In this document: in pieces, positions 8,987-17,124 of the stretch | Position numbering within the stretch: the stretch's first letter is position 1 | Layout of the letters: each line of letters begins with the position of its first letter | NCBI RefSeq assembly: GCF_020616515.1 | Contig: NZ_CP085135.1 | Coordinates: 5,007,001-5,071,000, forward strand | Reading direction: 5' to 3' | Source: Mesorhizobium sp. PAMC28654 | Lineage (GTDB): Bacteria > Pseudomonadota > Alphaproteobacteria > Rhizobiales > Rhizobiaceae | DNA: 64,000 nt | The notes under the pieces: generated by a model | Databases searched by the model: none | The model's input: only the letters and a program-made list of their open reading frames with translations | Told to the model about the DNA's origin: nothing | Program-made: the position numbers and the translations under genes

Positions 8987-10033
8987 ATGCCCTACACCCC
9001 CGCCGAAAACCGCTACGAGAACATGATTTACAACCGCTGTGGCCGCTCCGGCCTGAAGCTGCCGGCAATCTCGCTGGGGTTGTGGCACAATTTCGGCGAC
9101 GACACACCGCACAGCACCAAGCAGGCGATCGCGCGCAAGGCTTTCGACCTCGGCATCACGCATTTCGACCTCGCCAACAATTACGGTCCGCCGCCCGGTT
9201 CGGCGGAGATGGCTTTCGGCGAGATATTGCGCACCGATTTCGCCGGTTATCGCGACGAGCTGATCATCTCGACCAAGGCCGGCTACGAGATGTGGGCTGG
9301 CCCCTACGGCGAATGGGGCGGGCGCAAATACATGCTGGCCAGCCTCGACCAGAGCCTGAAGCGGATGGGGCTCGACTATGTCGATATCTTCTATTCGCAC
9401 CGCTTCGATCCCGACACGCCTTTGGAAGAGACGATGGGCGCGCTCGACCATGCCGTGCGCTCCGGCAGGGCGCTTTATGCCGGTATCTCGTCCTACAATT
9501 CGCAGCGCACGCGCGAGGCCGCCGATATTCTGAAGCGGCTCGGCACGCCCTGTATCATTCACCAGCCGAGCTATTCCATGCTCAACCGCTGGGTCGAGGA
9601 TGACGGCCTGCTCGACACGCTGGAAGGGCTCGGCGTGGGCTCCATCGTGTTCTCGCCGCTGGCGCAGGGCATGCTGACCGACAAATATCTCGGCGGGATT
9701 CCGCAGGGCAGCCGCGCAACGCAGGGCAAGTCGCTGAAGACAGCCTTCATCAACGACAAGACCATCGCCAACATCAAGGCGCTCAACGCAATCGCTGGCA
9801 AGCGTGGGCAGACGCTGGCGCAGATGGCGCTGGCCTGGGTGCTGCGCAAGGGGCGGGTGACGTCGGCGCTGATCGGCGCCAGCCGGCCGGAACAGGTCGA
9901 GGATTGCGTCGGTGCGCTGAAGGCGCTCGACTTCAGCGATGCCGAACTCGCCGACATCGACACCTATGCGCGCGAGTCCGACATCAACCTGTGGGCGGCT
10001 TCCGCGGAGCGCAATGGAGCGTCGAGGAAGTAA
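8987..10033 (+). CDS. Aldo/keto reductase (YghZ / L-glyceraldehyde 3-phosphate reductase-like)
   Basis: NADPH-dependent carbonyl reductase with a TIM barrel, 348 residues. The catalytic tetrad is visible: Asp and Tyr in FDLANNYG, Lys in STKAG, His in YSHRFD. C-terminal cofactor site reads SALIGASRPEQVED. The N-terminal YNRCGRSGLKLPAISLGLWHNFG is typical of the YghZ/Kv-beta group. Last gene of the sugar cassette; the job may be reduction of an aldehyde or keto-sugar produced upstream. It could also have its own promoter given the 120-bp gap. Confidence 0.92.
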   Translation: MPYTPAENRYENMIYNRCGRSGLKLPAISLGLWHNFGDDTPHSTKQAIARKAFDLGITHFDLANNYGPPPGSAEMAFGEILRTDFAGYRDELIISTKAGYEMWAGPYGEWGGRKYMLASLDQSLKRMGLDYVDIFYSHRFDPDTPLEETMGALDHAVRSGRALYAGISSYNSQRTREAADILKRLGTPCIIHQPSYSMLNRWVEDDGLLDTLEGLGVGSIVFSPLAQGMLTDKYLGGIPQGSRATQGKSLKTAFINDKTIANIKALNAIAGKRGQTLAQMALAWVLRKGRVTSALIGASRPEQVEDCVGALKALDFSDAELADIDTYARESDINLWAASAERNGASRK

Positions 10034-10169
10034 GCGAGATCGGCCCAGCAGCATTCAAGTCGGCCGACCATCAGGCAAATGGCGCGCCTTGGGGACGACG
10101 ATATGGTCGTCTCAGCAGAAACAGTGGCAAAAAAGTCCGTTCATCGCTATCTGATGTGAAAGGGATTGC

Positions 10170-10625
10170 TTGCATGCGGCAATGGTGCGCAAGCGGCTGA
10201 TAACGGGCTGGAACAGAATGATGGCGGCCAGGAATGTGCTGACGAAGAACCAGGTGTGCGTGCTCGAGAAACTCGAGGCCGCCAGCGGGCCGCTAAGCGC
10301 CTATACATTGCTCGACCAGCTTCGTGAGCAAGGATTTCGCGCGCCGCTTCAGGTTTATCGCGCGCTCGATACGCTGGTGAAGTCCGGCTTCGTGCACAGG
10401 CTCGAGAGCTTGAATTCCTTCGTTGCCTGCGCCGAACCGCACGACCACAGCCATTCGATGACAGCGTTCGCCATCTGCGACACATGCGGACAGGTAAGCG
10501 AGTTCTCCGACCACGATGTCGGCCACCGGCTCGACGAATGGGTGCGATCCACCGGCTTCGCCGCCAAGAAGGCGGTGATCGAGTTTCGTGGGACATGTGC
10601 CAAGTGTATCGCCAAGGCCGCCTGA
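10170..10625 (+). CDS. zur: Fur family regulator, Zur-like
   Basis: Metal-dependent repressor of about 135-151 residues. Winged-helix part LTKNQVCVLEKLEAASGPLSAY and RAPLQVYRALDTLVKSGFVHRLESLN is typical of alphaproteobacterial Zur. The structural zinc site is CDTCG plus a C-terminal CAKC, and the His-rich ACAEPHDHSHS segment supplies sensing ligands. Start is uncertain: TTG at 10170 follows AAAGGGA (10159-10165); ATG at 10182 and ATG at 10218 (MMAARN) are alternatives. No znuABC or other zinc gene is next to it. Fur or Mur are less likely on sequence. Confidence 0.8.
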   Translation: MHAAMVRKRLITGWNRMMAARNVLTKNQVCVLEKLEAASGPLSAYTLLDQLREQGFRAPLQVYRALDTLVKSGFVHRLESLNSFVACAEPHDHSHSMTAFAICDTCGQVSEFSDHDVGHRLDEWVRSTGFAAKKAVIEFRGTCAKCIAKAA

Positions 10626-10657
10626 AGGTGTGCTGATATTCGGGTGATTCCGGCCTG

Positions 10658-10770
10658 CAAATGGCAGTTTCCGGCGCTTCCGCTGCTCACCTACCCAAAA
10701 GTACGCTCCGCTCCGAACCTACCCAGTTTGGTCGCTTCGCGCCCGTCTTCGACTCCGGCTCGGCCTGACC
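10658..10770. repeat. Intergenic repeat-like segment between zur and polA
   Basis: The 172-bp gap between the two genes holds a skewed, low-complexity stretch (gctccgctccg, cttccgctgctcacctaccc, cgcccgtcttcgactccggctcgg) resembling dispersed non-coding repeats of rhizobia with the tag gctcac...gtacgctccg. No convincing ORF or U-tract terminator is seen. Confidence 0.35.
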
Positions 10771-10797
10771 TGAATCCCAACACACCTTGGCGCGATG

Positions 10798-13746
10798 CTA
10801 ATGCGCCTCGTCCCAGTTGTTGGCGGCACGGGCGTCGACATGCAGCGGCACAGACATCGACACCGCCGGCATGGCCGCGTTTTCCATGACATGACGCACG
10901 ACCGGGATCGTTGCTTCGACCTCCGCCTCTACGGTCTCGAAGATCAGTTCGTCGTGGACCTGCAGCAGCATGCGGGCCGAAAGGCCAGCCTTGTCCAGTG
11001 CCTCCTCCATGCGGACCATGGCGCGGCGGATGATGTCGGCGGCCGTGCCTTGCAGCCGGGCGTTGATCGAGGCGCGCTCGTTGAACGCGCGGAGCGAGGG
11101 ATTGGACGATCTTATATCCGGATAATGGATGCGGCGGCCGAAGATCGTTTCGACAAAGCCGTGTTCGCGGGCGTAGGCCTTGGTCTCCTCGATGTAGTCG
11201 CGGATGCCCGGGAAGCGCTCGAAATATTTCTTGATGTAGTTGCCGGCTTCCTCGCGCGGGATCGACAGCTGGTTGGCGAGGCCGAAGGCCGAGATGCCGT
11301 AGATGATGCCGAAATTGATAGCCTTGGCCCGGCGGCGGATTTCCGAGGGCATGCCTTCGACCGGCACGTTGAACATTTCCGACGCGGTGATGGCGTGGAT
11401 GTCGGCGCCGTCGGCGAATGCCTGCCGCAGCTGCGGGATTTCCGCGACATGGGCTAGCACCCGCAATTCGATCTGGCTGTAGTCGGCCGAGACCAGCCGG
11501 TGGCTCTTGTCGGTGATGAAGGCGGTCCTGATCTTGCGGCCTTCAGCCGTGCGCACCGGAATGTTCTGCAGGTTCGGGTCGGAAGACGACAGCCGGCCAG
11601 TCGTCGTCGCTGCCAGCGCGTAGGAGGTGTGCACGCGCTTGGTATCCGGATGGATGAAACCGGGCAGGGCGTCGGTATAGGTCGATTTCAGCTTGGTGAG
11701 CTGGCGCCAGTCGACGATCTTGCGCGGCAATTCATGACCCTCGGCGGCGAGGTCTTCCAGAAGCTGCGCCGAGGTCGACCACTGGCCGGTCTTGGTCTTG
11801 GAACCGCCGGGAAGGCCCATGCGCCCGAACAGGATGTCACCGAGCTGCTTTGGCGAGCCAATGTTGATGCGCTCGCCGATGAGCTGGTAGATTTCCTCTT
11901 CCAGCCGTGCCGCACCTTGCGCCAGTTCGCCTGAGAGCCGCGACAGGATCTGCCGGTCGACCGAGATGCCGCGCTGCTCCATGCGCGCCAGCACCGGCAC
12001 CAGAGGCCGCTCCAGCCGCTCGTAGACGGATACAAGGCCCTTGGCGGCAAGCCGCGGCTTCAGCACCAGCCAGAGCCTGAGTGTCATGTCGGCGTCTTCA
12101 GCCGCATGGGCGGTCGCCTTGTCGACGGCGACCTGGTCGAAACCGACCGCGCTTTTGCCGGAGCCGGTCACGTCCTTGAGCTGGAGAGGGATATGACCAA
12201 GCCATTTCTCGGCAAGCGCATCCAGTCCGTGACCATGGTGGGTGCCGGCATCGAGCACATAGGAGATCAGCATCGTGTCGTCGAAAGGTGCGACATCGAT
12301 GCCATAACGGCTCATCACGACAAGATCGTATTTCAGGTTCTGCGCGATCTTGAGAACCGATTTGTCCTCGAGCAGTGGCTTCAGCAGCGCCAGCGCGTCG
12401 CGAAGCGGGATCTGGTTTTCCAGGACGCCGCCGCCGAGCAAGTCGCCATTGCCGCTCTTGTGGGCAAAGGGGATGTAGGCGGCGCGGCCAGGTGCCGTGG
12501 CGATGGACAAGCCGATCAACTCGGCCTGCATCGGATCGGATGATGTCGCCCTGACGTCGAAGGCGGCAAGGCCGGCTTCCGTCGCCTCGGCGACCCAGGC
12601 CTTCAAGGCCGCGACGTCGCGTATGCAGTGATAGGCTGTCGTATCGATCTTGGCGGCGGTCGCGCGCTCAAGGCGAAATGCCGAGAGAAGCGAAGGGGTG
12701 TCGCCTTCCTTCGCAGCGCCGACGGTTTCGCCCGCCTCCGACGTCTGCGACCTGGAGGCCGGTTGGGCGATAGCAGCGCCTGAGCCGACATCCGGCCCGT
12801 GCGCTGCATCGGCACGCTCGACGGTAACCGAAACGGCCTGTACGTCACCAACATCGGTTCCGGTCGCTTCCGCCACGCGTCGCGTCAGCGAGGTGAATTC
12901 CATGGTCTTGAGGAAGCCGATGAGCTTGGGCCCATCCGGCGCATGCAGCACGAAATCGTCCAGGCCTTCGCTGACCGGCACGTCATCCTTCAGCGTCACC
13001 AGCTGACGCGAGATGCGTGCCTTTTCAGCGTTGGCGACGATCGATTCCCGACGCTTGTCCTGCTTGATCTCGCCAGCGCGGGCCAGCAGCGTGTCGAGGT
13101 CGCCGAACTGCTCGAGCAACTGCGCCGCCGTTTTTGGGCCGATGCCAGGCACGCCCGGCACGTTGTCGACGGAGTCACCGGTCAGTGCCTGCAGGTCGAC
13201 CATCTTTTCGGGCGGCACGCCCCATTTCTCGATGACTTCGGGGATGCCGATCTGGCGATCCTTCATCGGGTCGTACATGCCGACCGTGGCGCCCACCAAT
13301 TGCATCAGGTCCTTGTCGGACGAGATCACGGTGGTGTCGCCGCCCGCCTCACGGGCGAGCCTTGCATAGGTGGCGATCAGGTCGTCGGCCTCGAAACCTT
13401 CCATCTCGACGCAGGGCAGGTTGAACGCCCTCGTCGCCTGGCGGATCAGGCCGAACTGCGGGATCAGGTCTTCCGGCGGCGCCGAGCGGTTGGCCTTGTA
13501 TTCGGGATAGAGTTCATTGCGGAAGGTTTTCGACGAATAGTCGAAGATGACGGCGAAATGCGTCGGCACGATGCCGACATCGGTGTTGCGGGCATCGAGC
13601 ATCAGCTTCCACAGCATGTTGCAGAAGCCCGAGACCGCGCCCACCGGCAATCCGTCGGATTTGCGGGTCAGCGGGGGTAGCGCGTGATAGGCGCGGAAGA
13701 TGTAGCCGGAGCCGTCGACAAGGAAGAGATGATCGCCTTTTTTCAT
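10798..13746 (-). CDS. polA: DNA polymerase I
   Basis: Gap filling and Okazaki fragment processing enzyme, 982 residues from the start MKKGDHLFLVDGSG at 13746 (the upstream Met at 13800 adds 18 unconserved residues). Order: 5'-3' FLAP nuclease (1-300, motifs EGFEADDLIA and SSDKDLMQL), a variable linker, the 3'-5' exonuclease fold (about 390-580), then polymerase. Polymerase motif A is DYSQIELRVLAH, motif B RRAKAINFGIIYG, motif C LQVHDELIFE, all intact. In the proofreading domain exoI reads FDVRATSSD where E. coli has FDTETD, so the second acidic metal ligand is Arg; exoII (NLKYD) and the exoIII Asp (AEDADMTL) remain, but the exoIII Tyr is His. Confidence 0.97.
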   Translation of the reverse strand: MKKGDHLFLVDGSGYIFRAYHALPPLTRKSDGLPVGAVSGFCNMLWKLMLDARNTDVGIVPTHFAVIFDYSSKTFRNELYPEYKANRSAPPEDLIPQFGLIRQATRAFNLPCVEMEGFEADDLIATYARLAREAGGDTTVISSDKDLMQLVGATVGMYDPMKDRQIGIPEVIEKWGVPPEKMVDLQALTGDSVDNVPGVPGIGPKTAAQLLEQFGDLDTLLARAGEIKQDKRRESIVANAEKARISRQLVTLKDDVPVSEGLDDFVLHAPDGPKLIGFLKTMEFTSLTRRVAEATGTDVGDVQAVSVTVERADAAHGPDVGSGAAIAQPASRSQTSEAGETVGAAKEGDTPSLLSAFRLERATAAKIDTTAYHCIRDVAALKAWVAEATEAGLAAFDVRATSSDPMQAELIGLSIATAPGRAAYIPFAHKSGNGDLLGGGVLENQIPLRDALALLKPLLEDKSVLKIAQNLKYDLVVMSRYGIDVAPFDDTMLISYVLDAGTHHGHGLDALAEKWLGHIPLQLKDVTGSGKSAVGFDQVAVDKATAHAAEDADMTLRLWLVLKPRLAAKGLVSVYERLERPLVPVLARMEQRGISVDRQILSRLSGELAQGAARLEEEIYQLIGERINIGSPKQLGDILFGRMGLPGGSKTKTGQWSTSAQLLEDLAAEGHELPRKIVDWRQLTKLKSTYTDALPGFIHPDTKRVHTSYALAATTTGRLSSSDPNLQNIPVRTAEGRKIRTAFITDKSHRLVSADYSQIELRVLAHVAEIPQLRQAFADGADIHAITASEMFNVPVEGMPSEIRRRAKAINFGIIYGISAFGLANQLSIPREEAGNYIKKYFERFPGIRDYIEETKAYAREHGFVETIFGRRIHYPDIRSSNPSLRAFNERASINARLQGTAADIIRRAMVRMEEALDKAGLSARMLLQVHDELIFETVEAEVEATIPVVRHVMENAAMPAVSMSVPLHVDARAANNWDEAH

Positions 13747-13893
13747 GCCGGCAGGGATAGCGCGGCGCGGCGCCGCGGTCCATGCCAAAGGCGGCTTCAA
13801 ATCGCGGTTCCGGCAACACCCTGACAGATCGATCCCAGCGCGCGGGCGGCCGTGATCCGCTCACGCCCATGTTACAAAAGTGTAATTTTCGTG

Positions 13894-13924
13894 CCCTTGA
13901 ATCGCCACGTTCAAATACACAAAT
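13894..13924 (+). promoter_or_regulatory. Candidate promoter (RpoH-like) of the sRNA
   Basis: -35 CCCTTGAA (13894-13901) resembles the rhizobial RpoH box CNCTTGAA; 17 nt further the -10 region ACAAAT is only a partial match. Transcription would begin near 13931, just before the first hairpins of the candidate sRNA. Confidence 0.45.
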
Positions 13925-13930
13925 ACACGT

Positions 13931-14079
13931 CATCGGCAGTTTTCGCCGAAGTCCGGAGCAAGGCCCGTCCCCCGCCTATCCCGGACATTGCGGCAGCCTA
14001 TCCCCCCTCTCCGGGCTGCCGCATCGTTTCGAGTAAAAAGCCGCCGTGGTTCCCCCTCCACCACGGCGGCGCTTTTTTG
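13931..14079 (+). ncRNA. ecpR1: Candidate trans-acting sRNA, EcpR1-like (polA downstream-of-start intergenic region)
   Basis: Three consecutive hairpins with pyrimidine loops. SL1: GTCCGG (13951-13956) with CCGGAC (13981-13986), inner AGGC/GCCT around CCGTCCCCC. SL2: CGGCAGCC (13991-13998) with GGCTGCCG (14014-14021) around a C/U loop containing CCCCCCTCTCC. SL3: an 11-bp stem 14040-14050/14060-14070 with loop TCCCCCTCC, followed by TTTTTT (14073-14078), a rho-independent terminator. The CCUCC-type loops can pair with Shine-Dalgarno sequences. From memory, S. meliloti EcpR1, which represses dnaA and gcrA, is encoded next to polA, matching this position. The 5' end and identity need confirmation. 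Confidence 0.65.
14040..14079 (+). terminator. Rho-independent terminator (3' end of candidate sRNA)
   Basis: Perfect 11-bp stem GCCGCCGTGGT/ACCACGGCGGC, 9-nt loop, then GC and six T. It ends about 100 bp before the M20 peptidase start, so it terminates a transcript coming from the polA-peptidase gap rather than a protein-coding operon. Confidence 0.88.
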
Positions 14080-14179
14080 CCCTTCGACAGCTTTCCGGGG
14101 CGTGGTCCAATGATCACGGGCTTTTCGTTTTCTCGCTCTGCCTTTACGGTTCGGCCTCTGAATCGAAAGGCTATCAACA

Positions 14180-15565
14180 ATGTCCGCAGTTTCCCCCGTC
14201 CTCAACCGCCTCGACAAGAATCTCGACCAGAGCCTGGAACGCCTGTTCGGCCTGCTCAGGATCAAGTCGATCTCCACCGACCCGGCCTACGCCGCCGACT
14301 GCCGCAAGGCGGCGGAATGGCTGGTCTCTGAGCTCAAGCTGATCGGCTTCGATGCCAGCGTCCGAGATACGCCCGGCCACCCGATGGTGGTCGCGCATCA
14401 CGAGGGCCCGGTGGGCGCGCCGAATGTGCTGTTCTATGGTCATTACGACGTCCAGCCGGTCGACCCGATCGAACTGTGGGAAAGCGACCCCTTCGCGCCC
14501 GCGGTCAAGGAAATCGAGCCCGGCCACACGGTAATCACCGGACGTGGCTCGGCCGATGACAAGGGTCAGCTGATGACCTTCGTCGAGGCCTGCCGCGCCT
14601 GGAAACAGGTGCATGGCAACCTGCCCTGCCGCGTCACCATCCTGTTCGAGGGCGAAGAGGAATCCGGCTCGCCGTCGCTGAAGCCGTTCCTGGAAGCCAA
14701 TGCGGAGGAACTCAAGGCTGACTTCGCCCTGGTTTGCGACACTGGCATGTGGGATCGCGATACGCCTTCGATCTGCGTCGGGCTGCGCGGACTGGTCGGC
14801 GAGGAAATCACCATCAAGGCGGCCGACCGGGACCTGCATTCCGGGCTCTACGGTGGTGCCGCCGCGAACCCGATCCGCATCCTGGCCAAGATCCTGGCCG
14901 ACATCCACGACAAGGATGGCCACATCACCATTCCCGGCTTCTATGACGGTGTCGAGGAAACGCCCACGCAGATCCTGAAGTCATGGGAGACGCTCGGCGA
15001 GACGGCCGAGACATTCCTGGGGCCGGTCGGCCTGTCGATCCCGTCGGGCGAAAAGGGGCGCTCGGTGCTGGAGCTGACCTGGGCGCGGCCGACGGCCGAG
15101 TTCAACGGCATCATCGGCGGCTACACCGGCAAGGGCTTCAAGACGGTGATCGCGGCGGAAGCCTCGGCAAAGGTATCCTTCCGCCTCGTCCACAAGCAGG
15201 ACCCAAAGAAGATCCGCGCCGCGTTCCAGAAGTTCGTCGAGGAGCGCATTCCCGCCGACTGTTCGGTCGAATTCCATCCGCATGGTGGCTCGCCCGCAAT
15301 CCAGCTTTCCTACGACTCGCCGTTCCTGGCCAAGGCCAAGAACGCGCTGTCCGACGAATGGCCGAAGCCTGCGGTGACGACCGGCAGCGGCGGCTCTATT
15401 CCCGTGGTCGGCGATTTCCAGACCTATCTCGGCATGGAATCCCTGCTGGTCGGCTTTGGGCTGGACGATGACCGCATCCACTCGCCCAACGAGAAGTATG
15501 AGATGAGCTCCTTCCACAAAGGGCAGCGCTCGTGGGCGCGCATTCTGGAGGCTTTGACCCGCTAG
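14180..15565 (+). CDS. M20/M25/M40 family metallo-dipeptidase
   Basis: Zinc-dependent dipeptidase or peptidase of the M20 family, 461 residues, cytosolic. Metal motifs: YGHYDVQPVD (His and Asp), GRGSADDKGQ (bridging Asp), FEGEEESGS (catalytic Glu and metal Glu), CDTGMW (Asp) and a late His in DDRIHSPNEKY. The lid/dimerisation domain begins at RDLHSGLYGG. Length matches the CNDP-like/DapE-related dipeptidases of rhizobia. A GAAAGG ribosome site precedes the ATG. Transcribed alone, divergent from polA. Confidence 0.93.
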   Translation: MSAVSPVLNRLDKNLDQSLERLFGLLRIKSISTDPAYAADCRKAAEWLVSELKLIGFDASVRDTPGHPMVVAHHEGPVGAPNVLFYGHYDVQPVDPIELWESDPFAPAVKEIEPGHTVITGRGSADDKGQLMTFVEACRAWKQVHGNLPCRVTILFEGEEESGSPSLKPFLEANAEELKADFALVCDTGMWDRDTPSICVGLRGLVGEEITIKAADRDLHSGLYGGAAANPIRILAKILADIHDKDGHITIPGFYDGVEETPTQILKSWETLGETAETFLGPVGLSIPSGEKGRSVLELTWARPTAEFNGIIGGYTGKGFKTVIAAEASAKVSFRLVHKQDPKKIRAAFQKFVEERIPADCSVEFHPHGGSPAIQLSYDSPFLAKAKNALSDEWPKPAVTTGSGGSIPVVGDFQTYLGMESLLVGFGLDDDRIHSPNEKYEMSSFHKGQRSWARILEALTR

Positions 15566-15689
15566 AGCGGCCCATCGTTTCACGGAAAACGCAGAGCCAC
15601 GCTAGCTCTCTGTTTTGGCGCAATTCCTAGGGAAAGCGCTGCGCGCTTTCCCGGGAAAACCGTTTCACACTTTTCCTGGATTGCTCCAA
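15564..15689. repeat. Palindromic intergenic repeat, copy A
   Basis: Member of the agagcgg...TTTCACGGAAA...GCAATTCC...GGAAAACCGTTTCACACTTTTCC...ATTGCTC family seen also at 24030-24129 and 56773-56872. This copy carries an extra self-complementary insert (GGGAAAGCGC tg CGCGCTTTCCC, about 15630-15652). It sits directly after the peptidase stop codon and could form a terminator-like structure. Confidence 0.75.
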
Positions 15690-15820
15690 GCGGCGGGAAG
15701 CCCACGTTTTCCTGTTGATTTTTCAGCGGATCGCGGCGAGGACGGATTACGAATTCCAGTTCTGCAGCGCCCTTGCGTATTGATTGCGCGGGTCGCTGCA
15801 GGCCACGACCGGAGAAGACA

Positions 15821-16441
15821 ATGGCTGATATCCGCTTCCACAAAAACGACCTGCCCGACCTCACGCATTACAATGTCGGGGCGGTTGCCATCGACACCGA
15901 GACGCTGGGGCTCAACCCGCATCGCGACCGGCTCTGCGTGGTGCAGATTTCGCCGGGCGACGGCACCGCCGACGTGATCCAGATCGCGCCCGGCCAGAAG
16001 AAGGCGCCGAACCTCGTCAGCCTGCTCAGGAACCGCAGTGTGACGAAGCTTTTCCACTACGGCCGTTTCGATATCGCCGTGCTCTACAACGCCTTCGGTG
16101 TGATGGCGGAGCCGGTGTTCTGCACCAAGATCGCGTCCCGCTTGACCCGCACCTATACCGACCGGCACGGGCTGAAGGATATCTGCAACGAACTGCTGGG
16201 CGTCGGCCTGTCGAAGGCGCAGCAATCATCGGACTGGGCGGCGGAGACGCTGTCGCCCGAACAGCTCGAATATGCCGCTTCAGACGTGCTCTACTTGCAC
16301 CGGTTGCGCGACGTGCTGGCGGGGCGGCTGGCGCGCGAAAATCGCACCAAGGAAGCTGATGCCTGCTTCCGCTTCCTGCCAACGCGTGCCAAACTCGACC
16401 TGATGGGCTGGGCGGAAGAAGATATTTTCGCGCACAGCTGA
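15821..16441 (+). CDS. nrnC: NrnC-type 3'-5' exonuclease (RNase D-like nanoRNase)
   Basis: DEDDy exoribonuclease that degrades di- and short oligoribonucleotides, 206 residues, lacking the HRDC domains of full RNase D. ExoI IDTETLGLNPHRDRLCVVQ, exoII HYGRFDIAVL and exoIII YAASDVLYLHRLRD (Tyr and Asp) are intact. The length and start MADIRFHKNDLP match Bartonella/Brucella NrnC. Start at 15821 follows GGAGAA (15811-15816). Alphaproteobacteria lack Orn, so this is probably an important nanoRNase. Confidence 0.9.
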   Translation: MADIRFHKNDLPDLTHYNVGAVAIDTETLGLNPHRDRLCVVQISPGDGTADVIQIAPGQKKAPNLVSLLRNRSVTKLFHYGRFDIAVLYNAFGVMAEPVFCTKIASRLTRTYTDRHGLKDICNELLGVGLSKAQQSSDWAAETLSPEQLEYAASDVLYLHRLRDVLAGRLARENRTKEADACFRFLPTRAKLDLMGWAEEDIFAHS

Positions 16442-16479
16442 TAGAAGCGTAGCGAGCTCTCAAAAAGGCTTTTGTGTCA

Positions 16480-16505
16480 GGAACCAGGACACAGTCCGCT
16501 GCGTT
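16480..16505 (+). promoter_or_regulatory. EcfG (RpoE2)-type general stress promoter
   Basis: GGAAC (16480-16484), 17-nt spacer, CGTT (16502-16505): an exact match to the alphaproteobacterial general stress sigma consensus. The start codon of the 66-residue gene lies 25 bp downstream with GGAGGGG at about 16517. Confidence 0.75.
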
Positions 16506-16529
16506 CTGTCGGCTCATGGAGGGGATGAA

Positions 16530-16730
16530 ATGGCGGACCGCAAGCCCATATCGACCGCGCCGACGGATGGTTCAAAGGTCACTGTCCAATGGAAGGACAG
16601 CGACGGCGTGATCAACGAATCCATCGCCCAATATCGAGACGATGGCTGGTGGGTCTACATCGACAGCCATACACAGAAGAAAGTCGAGCCGACGAGCTGG
16701 CGGCCGGCATCCAGCGATGATGACGAGTGA
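16530..16730 (+). CDS. Small conserved hypothetical protein, 66 aa, stress-promoter controlled
   Basis: Unknown function. The protein is acidic, has no membrane segment and reads like a small beta-rich domain: an ISTAPTDGSKVTVQWKD strand pair, a tryptophan cluster (DDGWWVY) and TSWRPASSDDDE at the end. The IxxAPxDG...W pattern recalls small DUF551-like domains found in phage and rhizobial proteins. A strong ribosome site and a consensus EcfG promoter directly upstream support expression under stress. The membrane protein gene at 16841 follows after 110 bp. Confidence 0.8.
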   Translation: MADRKPISTAPTDGSKVTVQWKDSDGVINESIAQYRDDGWWVYIDSHTQKKVEPTSWRPASSDDDE

Positions 16731-16840
16731 GCGCCTCGCTGGCGGGACTGGCTGCTTTCGAATAGCCTGAAGTCGTTGATATCAAGGCCGATTCGGAGCC
16801 TTCCGCTTCGCTGTCGCGCCTTTGCTCGGAGGAACGCTCT

Positions 16841-17095
16841 ATGGGTATTGAAAGCCTTCTCGTCATCATGATCATTGGTGCCATCGCCGGCTGGCTCGCC
16901 GGTCTTATTGTCTCGGGTTTCGGCTTCGGCCTGATTGGCAACATCATTATCGGTATCGTCGGTGCGTTCATTGCCGGCTGGCTTTTCCCGCGGATCGGCT
17001 TCTCCATCGGTGGCGGCATTATCGCTTCCATCATCCACGCCACTATCGGCGCCGTCATCCTGCTGGTGCTGGTCAAGGTGCTGAAGCGAGCTTGA
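16841..17095 (+). CDS. GlsB/YeaQ/YmgE family stress-response membrane protein
   Basis: Transglycosylase-associated-protein family, 84 residues with three membrane helices rich in Gly and Ile (IGAIAGWLAGLIVSGFG, IIIGIVGAFIAGWLF, HATIGAVILLVLVKVL). Function in the family is unclear; expression is commonly stress-induced. GGAGG at about 16830 precedes the ATG. It may be read from the upstream EcfG promoter together with the 66-residue gene. Confidence 0.92.
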   Translation: MGIESLLVIMIIGAIAGWLAGLIVSGFGFGLIGNIIIGIVGAFIAGWLFPRIGFSIGGGIIASIIHATIGAVILLVLVKVLKRA

Positions 17096-17124
17096 CGCTC
17101 GGCAAACGACAACAGGGGCGCGCC

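Noticed and set aside
7709..10054. A 781-residue antisense open frame opposite the dehydrogenase and aldo/keto reductase genes
   Set aside because: The plus-strand genes have full motifs; the antisense translation is repetitive (HRDR, LRQ patterns) with no domain.
13801..14331. Open frames across the polA-peptidase gap (for example 13852-14331)
   Set aside because: They run through three hairpins and a terminator, have no ribosome site and arginine/proline-rich content; the region is better explained as an sRNA.
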